DNA of 64,000 nt, from NCBI GenBank assembly GCA_018436925.1, contig JAHDKI010000010.1:56622-120621 (forward strand), written 5' to 3'. The notes under the pieces are model-generated. The model saw only the letters and a list, made by a program, of their open reading frames with translations, was not told where the DNA came from and searched no databases. The stretch comes from Syntrophaceae bacterium (GTDB lineage: Bacteria > Desulfobacterota > Syntrophia > Syntrophales > Smithellaceae). Of this stretch, positions 9,012 to 18,670 are shown in pieces. Positions within the stretch are counted from its first letter, which is position 1. Each line of letters opens with the position of its first letter. Made by a program: the position numbers and the translations under genes.

Positions 9012-9779
9012 TTGGAAAAGAAAATGTTTGAAGGAAAGATTGCGCTCGTCACCGGCATGACCTCCGGTATGGGACGCGCCACAGCCATCGCATTCGCCAA
9101 AGAGGGCGCGACGGTGGTGATGGCGGCCAGACGCGAAGAGCGCGCAGCGGAAGTGGAAAAGGAGATCGCCGCAACCGGCGGAAAAGCCTTTTTCGTCAAG
9201 ACGGACGTCCGGAAACCCGAAGACGTCGAAAACCTTTTTAAGGCCATTATGGACAAATGCGGCCGGCTGGATTTCGCGTTCAACAACGCCGGTGTTTCTT
9301 CGCCGCATAATCCCGTCGTCACCAAATACGATGACGATGAATGGGACCGGATCATGGAAACCAACCTGCGAGGTGTCTGGTTGTGCATGAAGCACGAAAT
9401 CGACATCATGAAAAAGCAGGGCGGCGGCGTGATCATCAACACCGCCTCGATCCTCGGCGTCGTCGGCGACTGGGGGCTCTCTTCCTACTGCGCATCCAAA
9501 CACGGATCTCTTGGGCTGGCCAAGACCGCAGCGCTGGAATATTGCAAGGACAACATTCGGATCAACACCATTTGTCCGGGTCCCATTATGACTGAAATGC
9601 TGGAGAAGGCCCTGCCCTTTATGCCCAAAATGCTGGAGGTCATGGCCGGCAAGACAGCCCTGCGGCGCGTGGGCGATCCCGAAGAAATCGCCGGCGCCGC
9701 CTTGTGGCTGTGCACGGATGAAGCGGCCTTTATGATCGGCAAGGAAATCGCCATTGACGGCGGATACATCACCTACTAA
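9012..9779 (+). CDS. Short-chain dehydrogenase/reductase (SDR), first of a tandem pair
   Basis: This is a classical SDR oxidoreductase of 255 residues. The Rossmann cofactor motif TGMTSGMG, the NNAG motif, and the active-site Ser with YCASK are present, as is the PG motif after the catalytic helix. An Arg pair after the second strand (AARREER) suggests NADP(H) preference. TTG 9012 is chosen over ATG 9024 for two reasons: AAGGGG lies about eight bases upstream, and the resulting N-terminus aligns residue for residue with that of the next gene, which also starts at TTG. The substrate cannot be told from sequence; 3-oxoacyl-ACP or steroid-type annotations would be guesses. Confidence 0.9.
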   Translation: MEKKMFEGKIALVTGMTSGMGRATAIAFAKEGATVVMAARREERAAEVEKEIAATGGKAFFVKTDVRKPEDVENLFKAIMDKCGRLDFAFNNAGVSSPHNPVVTKYDDDEWDRIMETNLRGVWLCMKHEIDIMKKQGGGVIINTASILGVVGDWGLSSYCASKHGSLGLAKTAALEYCKDNIRINTICPGPIMTEMLEKALPFMPKMLEVMAGKTALRRVGDPEEIAGAALWLCTDEAAFMIGKEIAIDGGYITY

Positions 9780-9798
9780 CGGACAAAGGAGACGCACA

Positions 9799-10569
9799 TT
9801 GAATACGAAAAGATTTCAAGATAAAGTCGTCCTCGTTACGGGCGGCAATTCCGGAATTGGCAAGGCCGCGGCGCTCGCCTTCAGCCGGGAAGGCGCCAAG
9901 GTTGTCATCGCCGCCCGCCGCGAAAAAGAAGGCGCTGAAGCGGTGAACGAAATTAAAAGTCAGGGCGGCCAGGCCCTTTTTGTAAAAACGGATCTGAGAA
10001 ACGCAGACGACATCAATCACCTGTTTGGAGTCATCAAAGAAAAATATGCAACGCTTCACTGCGCGTTCAACAATGCGGGGGTCTACCCCAAGATGAAAAA
10101 AGCCGCCAGTTACTCCGTTTCAGAGTTTGACGAAATCATGAACATCAACGTCAAATCCGTCTGGCGATGCATGAAGCATGAAATTGCGTTGATGACGGAT
10201 GCCGGCGGCGGTTCGATCGTCAATTGTTCATCGGTCGCCGGCTGGGGCGGAGAACCGGGTACCTCGCTGTACACAGCCAGCAAACATGCCGTCATCGGAC
10301 TCACCCGCGCGGCCGCGGTTGAGTTCGGCCGCAAGAAAATCCGTATCAACGCGGTCTGTCCGGGCATGACCGAAACACCGATGCTCGATCAAACGCTGCA
10401 AAGCGGAGGTCCGGAAATCCGGAATGTCATGCTGAATATGATTCCGCTGGGGCGCTTCGGCAAACCGCAGGAGATAGCCGGAACCGTTCTGTTTTTATGC
10501 TCGGATGCTGCCTCCTACATCACCGCGAAAAGCATCGTCGTCGGTGGCGGCCAGGCGATTCGCGCCTGA
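9799..10569 (+). CDS. Short-chain dehydrogenase/reductase (SDR), second of the pair
   Basis: This classical SDR of 256 residues is clearly paralogous to the preceding gene along its length. It shows TGGNSGIG for cofactor binding, NNAG, the catalytic YTASK and the same AARREKE segment. The TTG start at 9799 has a strong AAAGGAG six to seven bases upstream. It begins 19 bases after the first SDR, forming a two-gene operon between a promoter and a terminator. The pair could act sequentially or form a mixed oligomer; the substrate is unknown. Confidence 0.9.
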   Translation: MNTKRFQDKVVLVTGGNSGIGKAAALAFSREGAKVVIAARREKEGAEAVNEIKSQGGQALFVKTDLRNADDINHLFGVIKEKYATLHCAFNNAGVYPKMKKAASYSVSEFDEIMNINVKSVWRCMKHEIALMTDAGGGSIVNCSSVAGWGGEPGTSLYTASKHAVIGLTRAAAVEFGRKKIRINAVCPGMTETPMLDQTLQSGGPEIRNVMLNMIPLGRFGKPQEIAGTVLFLCSDAASYITAKSIVVGGGQAIRA

Positions 10570-10587
10570 GTCAACCCTTTTTCATCG

Positions 10588-10627
10588 CCGCGCAGAGGGG
10601 AAATCATTCCGTCTGCGCGGTTTTTTT
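10588..10627 (+). terminator. Rho-independent terminator after the SDR pair
   Basis: A nine-base perfect stem (CCGCGCAGA at 10588-10596, TCTGCGCGG at 10612-10620) encloses a 15-base loop and is followed by seven Ts. The convergent lipoprotein gene ends inside the T tract. Confidence 0.88.
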
Positions 10628-11412
10628 CAATCCAGGTCCACGATACGAATGCCCGCCGGCGGCGCAAGCCGAAAGACCGACAAATCGGCGGCTTTCTCAA
10701 TCCGAAACGTCGCGTAAGTCACGGACAAAGCCAGCGTTTGATCCGACAGACGGATGGAAATCCTCGAAGCCAGGCGCGCCGAGGGTTTATACTCTTCATA
10801 GTCGATCGAGTAGACCGGCTTGCCGTCCGCTCCGTAGCGGACCACTGAGACGAGGCGGCCGCGGGCGTCGAAACGCACAACCTGAAAGACGCCGGTCGTC
10901 GCTTTCATCACCAGATGATCGACCGTCTCGCCCGCGTCGCGCGCGGAAAAAATCCGGGACTCGGGCAGCGCCGGCGTGTCGCCCGCGAGAATCCTCACCA
11001 GATCGTCAATGGTAAAACGCCAGGGAAGAAACCGGGCCAGGTTGTCGGCAGAGGGCAGACCTTTGTAAAATTCGCCTCGGGACGGAATGAAAATATTCAG
11101 CGCCTCGGCATCGGCCGTCAAAATGAAATCCGGCGTTCCGATCACCGGCAGCAATTCCAGGCGAAGGCACGACGGCTTTTGCAAAATGATCGCCGCGCGC
11201 GCGGGGTAGTGCCCCTGCGGCGTCATGATATCGAGATGCGCCGCGGCGGTCATCCGCTCGTCTTCGGCAACCGCCCGTGACAGGTTCAGCAAGGTTTGTT
11301 CCGGAGGAATCGCGTCCCGTTTAAGGGCCTGGCCCGCGCACCCGCACATCAAGGCGACCGCAAGCAGCGCTCCAATCGCCGCATACAAAAAAATCCTGAA
11401 GTCTCGCTTCAC
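10627..11412 (-). CDS. LolB-like/DUF4292-type outer-membrane lipoprotein
   Basis: The 261-residue predicted lipoprotein has a signal peptide ending in MCGC (acylated C25) and a mature part resembling the LolA/LolB half-barrel fold of DUF4292 proteins, which bind lipid or lipoprotein. GTG at 11412 is the preferred start, with AAGGAG eight bases upstream. It follows the TPR lipoprotein gene after 38 bases at the end of a long minus-strand run. A role in lipoprotein or lipid handling at the outer membrane is inferred from the fold only; true LolB is possible but not proven. Confidence 0.7.
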   Translation of the reverse strand: MKRDFRIFLYAAIGALLAVALMCGCAGQALKRDAIPPEQTLLNLSRAVAEDERMTAAAHLDIMTPQGHYPARAAIILQKPSCLRLELLPVIGTPDFILTADAEALNIFIPSRGEFYKGLPSADNLARFLPWRFTIDDLVRILAGDTPALPESRIFSARDAGETVDHLVMKATTGVFQVVRFDARGRLVSVVRYGADGKPVYSIDYEEYKPSARLASRISIRLSDQTLALSVTYATFRIEKAADLSVFRLAPPAGIRIVDLD

Positions 11413-11450
11413 GGGGGCAACTCCTTCGGGCGGACAGGGCGGTGACAGGC

Positions 11451-13166
11451 TCATCGCCGAGGATTCAGATTGTCGAACTTCTTCCGGATTTGCTCATTGC
11501 GCGGATCCGCTTCCAGAGCCCTGCGGTAATAGTCAAGCGCCTCCCCATTCCGGCCGGTTTTCAAATAGACGTCTCCCAGATGCTCCATGATGCTGGCGTC
11601 GTCAGGCAATAACTCCAGCGCCCGTTTGAGATAGTTCAGCGCACTGTCGAAGCGGTTCGTTTTAAAATGAACCCAGCCCAGCGAATCCAGAATATAGCCG
11701 TTATCGGGCTTGATCGCGAGGGCCCGAAGAATCAGCGCTTCGGCTTCATCCAGACGAATGCCCCGGTCCGCATAGGTATAGCCGATGAAGTTCAGCGCGT
11801 CGGCGTGGTCGGGATCTTTCTTCAAAATGGCTTCCATCATCCGGATGCCGTCTTCAAAACGTCCGGCTCGTTCATAAATCATGCCCAGCGAGTACAGCAG
11901 ATCGGGGTCATCGGGAAGCCTCGACAGACCGTCGGATAAAATCTTTTCGGCGGCGGAAAAATTGTTTTGATCCTCATACAGGGAGGACAGATATAAATAG
12001 ACGATCGGCTGGGCGGGTTTGAGGCGGACGGTTTCCTGCATCAGCAACACCGCTTCGTCGGTTTTTCCCGATTTTTTCAGAATCATGGCCGCGGCAACCC
12101 GCGCATTGGCAAACAGCTCAAAATCGCTCGACACCAGGCGGTAGTGGGAAAGGGCTCCCGCCTCGTCGCCTTGCTTCTCCAAGGCGCTGGCCAGCAGGTA
12201 GCGCATGCGGTCATCGGAGGAATCCTGACCCAAAAGGCGCGTGAATTCGAAGGCCGCCTCGTTGAATCTGCCTGTGTCATAATATAAAAGTCCCAGCGCG
12301 GTGCTTGCCTGCCGATTGCCGGGATCGGTTTTCAGCAGATCGGCAAGCTCTTTTTCAGCCTCATCAGGCCGGCCCGACCTGGCCAGCAGATCGGCAATCT
12401 TCAGAGTCAGTGAGGTTTTCCCCCCGGCAGCGGCGCTCATCTCGCGATAAATGCCGATGGCTTCATCCAATTTTCCAAAACGTTCATATAAGGCGGCCAG
12501 ATCAAGCAGCGCCGGCTCAAAACCCGGCCGCACCAGCAAGACCTTTTCCAGAAAGGTTCGGGCCTCTTCCGGCCGGCCCATTTCGGCCAACACTTTGGCG
12601 AAATAATAATTCCCCATGAGGCTATCCGGATCGAGCCGGAGCAGGGTTTCAAAGGCCGCGCGGGATTCCTCATATCGCTTCTGGATGCCCCGGGCCATCG
12701 CGATATACAACCACGCTACCTGATTTTCGGGTTCGAGTTCGGAGGCTTTTTGATATTGCTTGATCGCCAGATCATACTGACGGAGATGAAAATACAGACC
12801 GCCCATGACCAGACGCAAATCCGCATCATCAGGCGCCGCCGCAAGGGCCGCTTCGCCGCTGTGTCTGGCCGCTTCGAAATCGCCTTGCTGCATGTAAAAG
12901 GAGATCAACTGCGTTTTCAGGTAGGTGGATGCGGGATCCGCCTCGATAGCCTTTTCCAACTGCCGGACCGCTCCCGGAAGATCGCCATCCTGCCTGGACA
13001 AAACGGCCAGCGAATAATGGTAGGCCGCAACAGAGGAAAAAGACGCCGCCTCGGGTTTTGCCGCTGCGGAAGGCTTTGCCGCAGCGGGAAGCCCCGCGCA
13101 GCCCGACATTCCCAACGACAGCAGAAGTAAAATGCCAAAAAAATAAAATGAATATCGATTGCCCAT
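11451..13166 (-). CDS. Large TPR-repeat lipoprotein
   Basis: The predicted lipoprotein of about 571 residues has a classic signal peptide (MGNRYSFYFFGILLLL, lipobox GMSGC) and at least ten tetratricopeptide repeats spanning the rest of the chain, for example YHYSLAVLSRQDGDLPGAVRQLEKAIEADP and ILDSLGWVHFKTNRFDSALNYLKRALELLP. TPR arrays mediate protein-protein contacts, here in the periplasm or at the outer membrane. The start is uncertain: ATG 13166 gives the best signal peptide, while GTG 13202 and ATG 13181 are also in frame, and the frame abuts the stop of the upstream gene. The LolB-like neighbour suggests a joint role in envelope assembly, which is inference. Confidence 0.85.
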   Translation of the reverse strand: MGNRYSFYFFGILLLLSLGMSGCAGLPAAAKPSAAAKPEAASFSSVAAYHYSLAVLSRQDGDLPGAVRQLEKAIEADPASTYLKTQLISFYMQQGDFEAARHSGEAALAAAPDDADLRLVMGGLYFHLRQYDLAIKQYQKASELEPENQVAWLYIAMARGIQKRYEESRAAFETLLRLDPDSLMGNYYFAKVLAEMGRPEEARTFLEKVLLVRPGFEPALLDLAALYERFGKLDEAIGIYREMSAAAGGKTSLTLKIADLLARSGRPDEAEKELADLLKTDPGNRQASTALGLLYYDTGRFNEAAFEFTRLLGQDSSDDRMRYLLASALEKQGDEAGALSHYRLVSSDFELFANARVAAAMILKKSGKTDEAVLLMQETVRLKPAQPIVYLYLSSLYEDQNNFSAAEKILSDGLSRLPDDPDLLYSLGMIYERAGRFEDGIRMMEAILKKDPDHADALNFIGYTYADRGIRLDEAEALILRALAIKPDNGYILDSLGWVHFKTNRFDSALNYLKRALELLPDDASIMEHLGDVYLKTGRNGEALDYYRRALEADPRNEQIRKKFDNLNPRR

Positions 13167-13204
13167 GATTGACCCGGACATTTTGCGGATAAGCATTTGC
13201 ACGG

Positions 13205-14149
13205 TTAGGACGACCCCGCGCCTGCCTGGTTTTTAATCAGCCTGGAGACGGGAACCACCTCCACGCCCTTTTCCCGGAAGATTTTCGAAGCATCGCGAAG
13301 CGCACGAATGGTTTCCGGATACGGATGCCCGATCACGATCACCGGCGCCGACGATGCGGCCGGCCCGGCTGCATCCGCCAAAATGCGGTATATCTTGTCG
13401 TAGTCGCGCTCGTTGTCCAGAAACACGGTCCGCGATGCGACCGGCAGCGGATAACGTCTGGCCGCCTGTGGGGTCTTCGTATCCCGGGTGGTGCGGGAAT
13501 CAATAAAAAACAGGCCTCGTTTTTTTAATTCCCTGAACACGACCGCCAATTTCTCCTCATCGGACATAAACTTCGATCCCATGTGGTTGTTCACACCGGA
13601 AACATAAGGCACACCGGAAAAGTTCTCGTCCATCTGGTGAAGCAGTTCCGCTTCGTTCATATCCGTGAAGAGCGCGCCGGCTCCCGGCTTGTCTTTCGGA
13701 TACGTCAAAGGCTCCATCGGCATGTGCAGGAGCGTTTCTCTGCCTGCCCGGTGGAGCATCTCGGCCGCTTTCCGGGTATTGGCCAGGTGAGGCAGGATCG
13801 CAAAGGTAATGTCGGCGTCGATGGCCAGAAGATCTCGAACCGCCTGCAGATCGTAACCGATATCGTCGATGATGATCGCCACCCGGCGGGAGGGGGCCGG
13901 CAACGGCCTCTTTTCAATTTTGGCCACGACCACCGGCGTTTTGCCGGGTTTCTTTGACGGCTCGGTTTTGGGCAGAGCCTCGGGGGCCGCAGGACGGGAC
14001 GGGACGGCGGGTTTCCGGCTGATCTTGGAAGACGGCGCCGGCTCCTGACGAAACATCAACACATAGAGAATCGCGGCGACTGAGACGACAATCAAAACCC
14101 CTACCGCGATGCTTGTCCACTTTTTCTTCTTTTTCCTGGCCATAATCAC
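13205..14149 (-). CDS. Divergent polysaccharide deacetylase family protein (YibQ-like)
   Basis: This 314-residue protein has a basic N-terminus, a single membrane anchor at about residues 13-33, a Pro/Lys-rich linker, and a NodB-like barrel of the divergent polysaccharide deacetylase type from about residue 87. Hallmarks are VAIIIDDIGYD, FAILPHLANT, LLHMPMEP and VNNHMGSKFM. It lies directly downstream of ctpA, the common arrangement in proteobacteria, where these proteins are thought to act on envelope polysaccharide. Enzymatic activity of the family is not well established. Confidence 0.88.
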   Translation of the reverse strand: MIMARKKKKKWTSIAVGVLIVVSVAAILYVLMFRQEPAPSSKISRKPAVPSRPAAPEALPKTEPSKKPGKTPVVVAKIEKRPLPAPSRRVAIIIDDIGYDLQAVRDLLAIDADITFAILPHLANTRKAAEMLHRAGRETLLHMPMEPLTYPKDKPGAGALFTDMNEAELLHQMDENFSGVPYVSGVNNHMGSKFMSDEEKLAVVFRELKKRGLFFIDSRTTRDTKTPQAARRYPLPVASRTVFLDNERDYDKIYRILADAAGPAASSAPVIVIGHPYPETIRALRDASKIFREKGVEVVPVSRLIKNQAGAGSS

Positions 14150-14172
14150 TCGTCTGCTTTCAAAGCCGGTTT

Positions 14173-15498
14173 TCAGGATTTTCCGGAGGAAAACGTTTTC
14201 ATGATCTGCCAGCTTTTCAGAATATCCACCGCGGTTTTAAGCTGATAATCCATCATCCATTCCTGAGGCTGGCCCAAGGGCGCATCCTCCCGCTCCGGTT
14301 TTGGCGCGCCTTCGGGAGCATCCGGTTGAATATGGCCTTTGAGATCTTTCTCCCGCAGTCGATCCTCAAACGCGTCGTGCGTGTCTTCGATCATTTTCAT
14401 CGGTTTGACCACGACATCGGGCTTGATGCCTTCGGCCTGAATCGACCGGCCGCTGGGCGTGTAGTACCTGGCGGTGGTTAGTTTGAGCGCGGATCCGTCG
14501 TCGAGCGGAATAACGGTTTGCACGGAGGCTTTCCCAAACGTCTGGGTGCCGATCACAACGGCGCGCCGGTTGTCCTGAAGCGCCCCGGCGACGATTTCCG
14601 CCGCACTCGCGGTGCCTTCATTGACGATCACCACCATCGGAACGGTCACTTCCGCGCTCCCGCTGTTCTTGGCTTCGGCCTTCGTTTCCATAGCGGCCTG
14701 CCGGCCGCGCGTGGAGACGATGACGCCGGAGGTCAAAAACAGATCGGACACCTCAATGGCCTGAGTCAGAAGTCCGCCGGGATCGTTTCTCAAATCCAGC
14801 ACCAGACCTTTGAGCGGCTTGGCCTTGGCCTCCAGATCGCGAAGGGCTTTGCGAACATCGTCCGCCGTGCGCTCGTGAAATGACGCAATGCGGAGATAAC
14901 CGATGGACTGTTCATACACGTCGAATCGGACGGTTCGGATTTGAATCACATCCCGCGTCAGCGTGATGTCTTTGGGCTGGGGCAGAGTCTCTCTGGTGAT
15001 GGTGATCGTCACCTTGGTATTTTTGGGCCCGCGCAGTTTTTTGACCGCCTCGATGATCGTGATGTCCTTGGTGGACTCGCCGTTGATCTTGATGATCTGG
15101 TCTCCGGGTTTCACTCCCGCTTTAAAGGCCGGCGTGTCCTCAATGGGGGAAACGACCGTCAGAACGTCTTTCAAAATGGTAATTTCGATGCCGATGCCTC
15201 CGAACTGGCCCTGCGTTTCGACTTCCAGTTCCTTGTACATATCCGGCGTCATATAGGCGCTGTGCGGATCAAGCGTGCGGATCATGCCGTTGATCGCACC
15301 CTGCATGAGCTCAGTCGCATCCACTTCGTCCACATAATTTTTCTGCACGAGATCCAGAATTTCATTGAAGGTCTTGATCTCTTTATAGACCGTTTTATCC
15401 CGTGCGGAAACTTTATCGAGGCAATAAGGCCCCAAAAGCACAAAAAGGACCAAAAGCGCCACTCCCCAAAGCGGCCATTTCGCGATTCGCTCTTTCAT
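14173..15498 (-). CDS. ctpA: C-terminal processing peptidase CtpA/Prc (S41 family)
   Basis: This periplasmic serine protease trims C-termini and controls peptidoglycan hydrolases. The 441-residue protein has an N-terminal signal anchor, a PDZ domain at roughly residues 95-165 (GIGIEITILKDVLTVVSPIEDTPA), and the S41 catalytic core with the Ser in NEGTASAAEIVAGALQD and the Lys in TFGKASVQT forming the Ser-Lys dyad. The ATG has AAGGAG upstream. A TATACT sequence about 70 bases upstream may be part of a promoter, but its -35 is poor. It is followed after 23 bases by the divergent deacetylase gene. Confidence 0.94.
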   Translation of the reverse strand: MKERIAKWPLWGVALLVLFVLLGPYCLDKVSARDKTVYKEIKTFNEILDLVQKNYVDEVDATELMQGAINGMIRTLDPHSAYMTPDMYKELEVETQGQFGGIGIEITILKDVLTVVSPIEDTPAFKAGVKPGDQIIKINGESTKDITIIEAVKKLRGPKNTKVTITITRETLPQPKDITLTRDVIQIRTVRFDVYEQSIGYLRIASFHERTADDVRKALRDLEAKAKPLKGLVLDLRNDPGGLLTQAIEVSDLFLTSGVIVSTRGRQAAMETKAEAKNSGSAEVTVPMVVIVNEGTASAAEIVAGALQDNRRAVVIGTQTFGKASVQTVIPLDDGSALKLTTARYYTPSGRSIQAEGIKPDVVVKPMKMIEDTHDAFEDRLREKDLKGHIQPDAPEGAPKPEREDAPLGQPQEWMMDYQLKTAVDILKSWQIMKTFSSGKS

Positions 15499-15650
15499 AA
15501 TTCTCCTTACAGGATCCGTTTTTTCCCCGCAGCTCGGAAACCATCGTTGCTGTTTTGGGCAAAGTATAGCTTTCCCGACAGGCGTTTTCCATCTATTTTG
15601 GCATTGAAGTAGAAGAAATAATCAATTTCTTTTTCGGCAAGACGGCTGCG

Positions 15651-17123
15651 CTATTCGACGGACCAGACGGTTCCCGCCGCCGAATCCTTGAGCACGACGC
15701 CCATCGCGGCCAGTTCAGCGCGAATCTCGTCGGCCCGGCTCCAGTCCTTGTCTTCCCGCGCGGCCCGCCGTTTGTCAATCAGGTCTTCAATGACGTCGGC
15801 ATGAAGCCCCCTTTTGCGGACTTCAACCGCGCGATCGGCCTGAAAAAAAACGTCGGGATCGCAGACAAACACCCCTAAAACGTCCCGGAAATGCTCGAAC
15901 GCCTGACCAGCCGAGGCCAGAACCTTTCCTTTCAAGGCATGCGGCATTTTCTTTTCGGTGGTGATGACGGCATTGATCAGCCGGGCGGTCTCAAAAACGC
16001 ACCCCAGCGCCAAAGCGGTATTGAAATCATCATCAAGGGCGGCGTCAAAGCGCGCCCTCAAGGCCGAAATTTTTTCGAGATGTCCGGCGTCGTCCGCGGG
16101 CGTTTTCCCTTTGCCGTCATCGGCGAACTTTGCCGCCGTTTCCTTCAGAAGGCCGAGAGCCGAGTAGCCGCGAATGAGCGCCTGCCTGGCCTCGGCCAGC
16201 GAGTCTTCGGAATAGTCCACCGGAGACCGGTAATGGCTCTGCAGCATGAACAGCCTGAGGACCTCGGGATGGTACAGCTTAAGGATCTGGGCGACGGGGA
16301 AAATGTTGCCCAGCGACTTGGACATCTTCTCGGCGTTGATTTTGACAAAACCGTTGTGCATCCAGTAATTCGCGGGCGGTTGGCCCGTCACGGCCTGAGA
16401 TTGCGCGATTTCGTTTTCATGATGCGGGAAAACCAGATCTTCGCCGCCTCCGTGAATATCGAACGTATCGCCCAAATACCTGCGGCTCATGGCTGAACAC
16501 TCGATATGCCAGCCCGGCCGGCCCGCCCCCCAGGGGCTGTCCCAGGCGGGTTCACCGTCTTTGCTTTTTTTCCATAGCACGAAATCCAGCGGATTTTTCT
16601 TTTTATCGTTGACGTCCACACGGGCGCCCGCCATCATCTCGTCGAGATTGCGGCCCGACAGTCCGCCGTAGGCCGGGAAATCGCGAACTGAAAAAAAGAC
16701 GTCCCCATCCACACAATAGGCCACGCCTTTTTTCTCGAGCGCCTGAATCAATTCGATCATATCCCCGATATGCTCGGTCGCCCGGGGAGTGAGCGTCGGC
16801 GCCAGAACATTGAGGGCGGCCATGTCTTCGTCATGCAGGCGGATGTAACGTTCGGCAATGTCGCGGATGGACACCCCCTCGGCATTGGCCCGTTCGATGA
16901 TTTTATCATCGACATCCGTAAAATTTTTTACATAGGTCACGTCGTAGCCGCGCGCCCGGAAATGGCGAAACACCACGTCGAAGACGATCGCCGCCCTGGC
17001 GTGTCCGACATGGCAGACATCGTAGGCCGTAATGCCGCAGGCGTAAATACCGACCGCTTTGTCTCTGACGGACTTGAAGGGTTCTTTCTTCCGGGTTCGG
17101 GTATTGAATATCTTTTGCGACAT
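15651..17123 (-). CDS. cysS: Cysteinyl-tRNA synthetase
   Basis: This class I aminoacyl-tRNA synthetase charges tRNA-Cys. The 490-residue protein has its HIGH-type signature as HVGHARA, the KMSKS loop as EKMSKSLGN, and the zinc/cysteine-binding residues in YACGITAYD, WHIECSAM and HGGGEDLVFPHHENE. The frame extends upstream to 17177, but ATG 17123 with AAGGAAA before it matches the family start and avoids overlap with argC. It lies 19 bases after argC. Confidence 0.97.
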   Translation of the reverse strand: MSQKIFNTRTRKKEPFKSVRDKAVGIYACGITAYDVCHVGHARAAIVFDVVFRHFRARGYDVTYVKNFTDVDDKIIERANAEGVSIRDIAERYIRLHDEDMAALNVLAPTLTPRATEHIGDMIELIQALEKKGVAYCVDGDVFFSVRDFPAYGGLSGRNLDEMMAGARVDVNDKKKNPLDFVLWKKSKDGEPAWDSPWGAGRPGWHIECSAMSRRYLGDTFDIHGGGEDLVFPHHENEIAQSQAVTGQPPANYWMHNGFVKINAEKMSKSLGNIFPVAQILKLYHPEVLRLFMLQSHYRSPVDYSEDSLAEARQALIRGYSALGLLKETAAKFADDGKGKTPADDAGHLEKISALRARFDAALDDDFNTALALGCVFETARLINAVITTEKKMPHALKGKVLASAGQAFEHFRDVLGVFVCDPDVFFQADRAVEVRKRGLHADVIEDLIDKRRAAREDKDWSRADEIRAELAAMGVVLKDSAAGTVWSVE

Positions 17124-17142
17124 GGGGGCGTTTCCTTTTTGG

Positions 17143-18183
17143 TTATGGAAAAACCGGCGCGACGGCAAGGCCGGCATCTTCAGCCAGGCCGCAGACGAGA
17201 TTCATATTCTGCACGGCCTGCCCGGCTGCGCCTTTAATCAGGTTGTCGATGGCGGATAAAATGATCACGCGGCGCGTGCGGATATCCAGGGCCATCCCGA
17301 TATCGCAGTAATTCGACCCCGCGACCGATGAAATATTCGGATAGAGATCCCGGGGACAGATCCGGACGAACTTTTCGCCCCGGTAGAATTCGCGGTAGAG
17401 ATCATGCAGCCCGGCGGGCGTGATGTCCTTTTTCAGGGTCGCATAAAGCGTGGACAGAATCCCCCGCTTGACCGGCAGCAGATGCGGCGTAAAAGTCACC
17501 GCAAAGGCGGCGCCTGCCAGGGCGCTTAATTCCTGCTCGATTTCCGGCGTGTGGCGATGCTTACCCACTTTATAAGCCTTGAAACCGCCGTCCACCTCGC
17601 AAAAGAGCGATCCGACAACCGGGTCTCGCCCGGCGCCGCTGACGCCGGAGGCGGAATCGGCAATAATCGACCCCGGATCGATCAAACCGTTTTTCAGCGC
17701 AGGCGCCAGCCCCAGAATGATACTGGTCGGGTAACAGCCGGGGTTGGCCACTAAAGACGACGATTTTATTTTCTCCCGGTACAATTCCGGAAGTCCGTAA
17801 ACGGATTTGGCGAAAAGCTCGGCGCTTTGATGTTTGGCGTACCAGGTCTCATAGGTCGCCAGATCCCGCAGGCGGTAGTCCGCAGACAGATCGATCACTT
17901 TTTTTCCGGCGGCGACAAAAACCGGCGCAATGCCCATGGACACGCCGTGAGGAAGCGCCAGAAACACGACGTCGCAGCGCGAGGCGATGTCATCCGGCGT
18001 CGCGTCCACATAGGTGAGCGCGGTGAGTCCGAAAAGCGCCGGAAAAACGTCGGAAACGCGCTGTCCGGCAAACCGTCGCGACGTAACGGCTATCAGCTCG
18101 ACCTGCGGATGGCCGCTGAGAATCCGGGTCAATTCCTGGCCCGTATAGCCGCTGGCGCCGTATATGGCTGCTTTGACCTTCAT
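17143..18183 (-). CDS. argC: N-acetyl-gamma-glutamyl-phosphate reductase
   Basis: ArgC catalyses the NADPH-dependent third step of arginine biosynthesis. The 346-residue protein starts with the Rossmann motif YGASGYTGQE and contains the active-site cysteine in VANPGCYPTS. ATG 18183 is used because a GAGG lies about ten bases upstream and homology begins at once; an in-frame TTG 15 bases earlier is less likely. It follows rpsI after 53 bases and precedes cysS in the same minus-strand run. No other arg genes are in the window. Confidence 0.96.
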   Translation of the reverse strand: MKVKAAIYGASGYTGQELTRILSGHPQVELIAVTSRRFAGQRVSDVFPALFGLTALTYVDATPDDIASRCDVVFLALPHGVSMGIAPVFVAAGKKVIDLSADYRLRDLATYETWYAKHQSAELFAKSVYGLPELYREKIKSSSLVANPGCYPTSIILGLAPALKNGLIDPGSIIADSASGVSGAGRDPVVGSLFCEVDGGFKAYKVGKHRHTPEIEQELSALAGAAFAVTFTPHLLPVKRGILSTLYATLKKDITPAGLHDLYREFYRGEKFVRICPRDLYPNISSVAGSNYCDIGMALDIRTRRVIILSAIDNLIKGAAGQAVQNMNLVCGLAEDAGLAVAPVFP

Positions 18184-18236
18184 TTGGATAGACCTCAAAG
18201 AAAAAAGGGGGCCTTAAAGGCCCCCTGTGGAATGCG

Positions 18237-18629
18237 TTAACGTTTGGAGAACTGGAATCTTTTGCGGGCGCCCGGCTGTCCGTATTTCTTTCTTTCCTTG
18301 ACTCGGGCGTCGCGGGTCAGAAAGCCGGCTTTTTTCAGAATGGGACGCAGCTCGGCATCAAACTCCAGAAGGGCCTTGGAAATTCCGTGCTTGACTGCTC
18401 CGGCCTGGCCGGCCACACCGCCGCCCGATACGTTGACGTAAAAGTCGAACAGGTCTTTTTTACCGGTGATCTCCAAAGGTTGACGGATGATCATCTTCAG
18501 GCTGGGACGGGTGAAATATTCCTCATAGTTTCTTTTGTTGACGACGATGTTGCCGCTGCCTGACTTCATATAGACACGGGCAATCGCGCTTTTTCTCTTG
18601 CCGGTTGCGTAAAAACGTTGTGCTGTCAT
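18237..18629 (-). CDS. rpsI: 30S ribosomal protein S9
   Basis: The 130-residue protein has the S9 hallmarks: [13 protein letters not shown] at the N-terminus, the central [17 protein letters not shown], and the basic tail [17 protein letters not shown] that reaches the P-site tRNA. ATG 18629 is preceded by GGGAGAA; the longer frame upstream overlaps rplM and is not needed. It is paired with rplM as in nearly all bacteria. Confidence 0.98.
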   Translation of the reverse strand: MTAQRFYATGKRKSAIARVYMKSGSGNIVVNKRNYEEYFTRPSLKMIIRQPLEITGKKDLFDFYVNVSGGGVAGQAGAVKHGISKALLEFDAELRPILKKAGFLTRDARVKERKKYGQPGARKRFQFSKR

Positions 18630-18670
18630 GCGTTCTCCCATTATATCGATAAAATCAATGCCTTGCGGCG

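Noticed and set aside
10497..11015. 172-codon plus-strand frame over the SDR end and terminator
   Set aside because: It crosses a terminator and lies antisense to the LolB-like lipoprotein; its translation is Arg/Pro/Ser-rich noise.
14941..15612. 223-codon plus-strand frame
   Set aside because: Antisense to ctpA and lacks a ribosome site.
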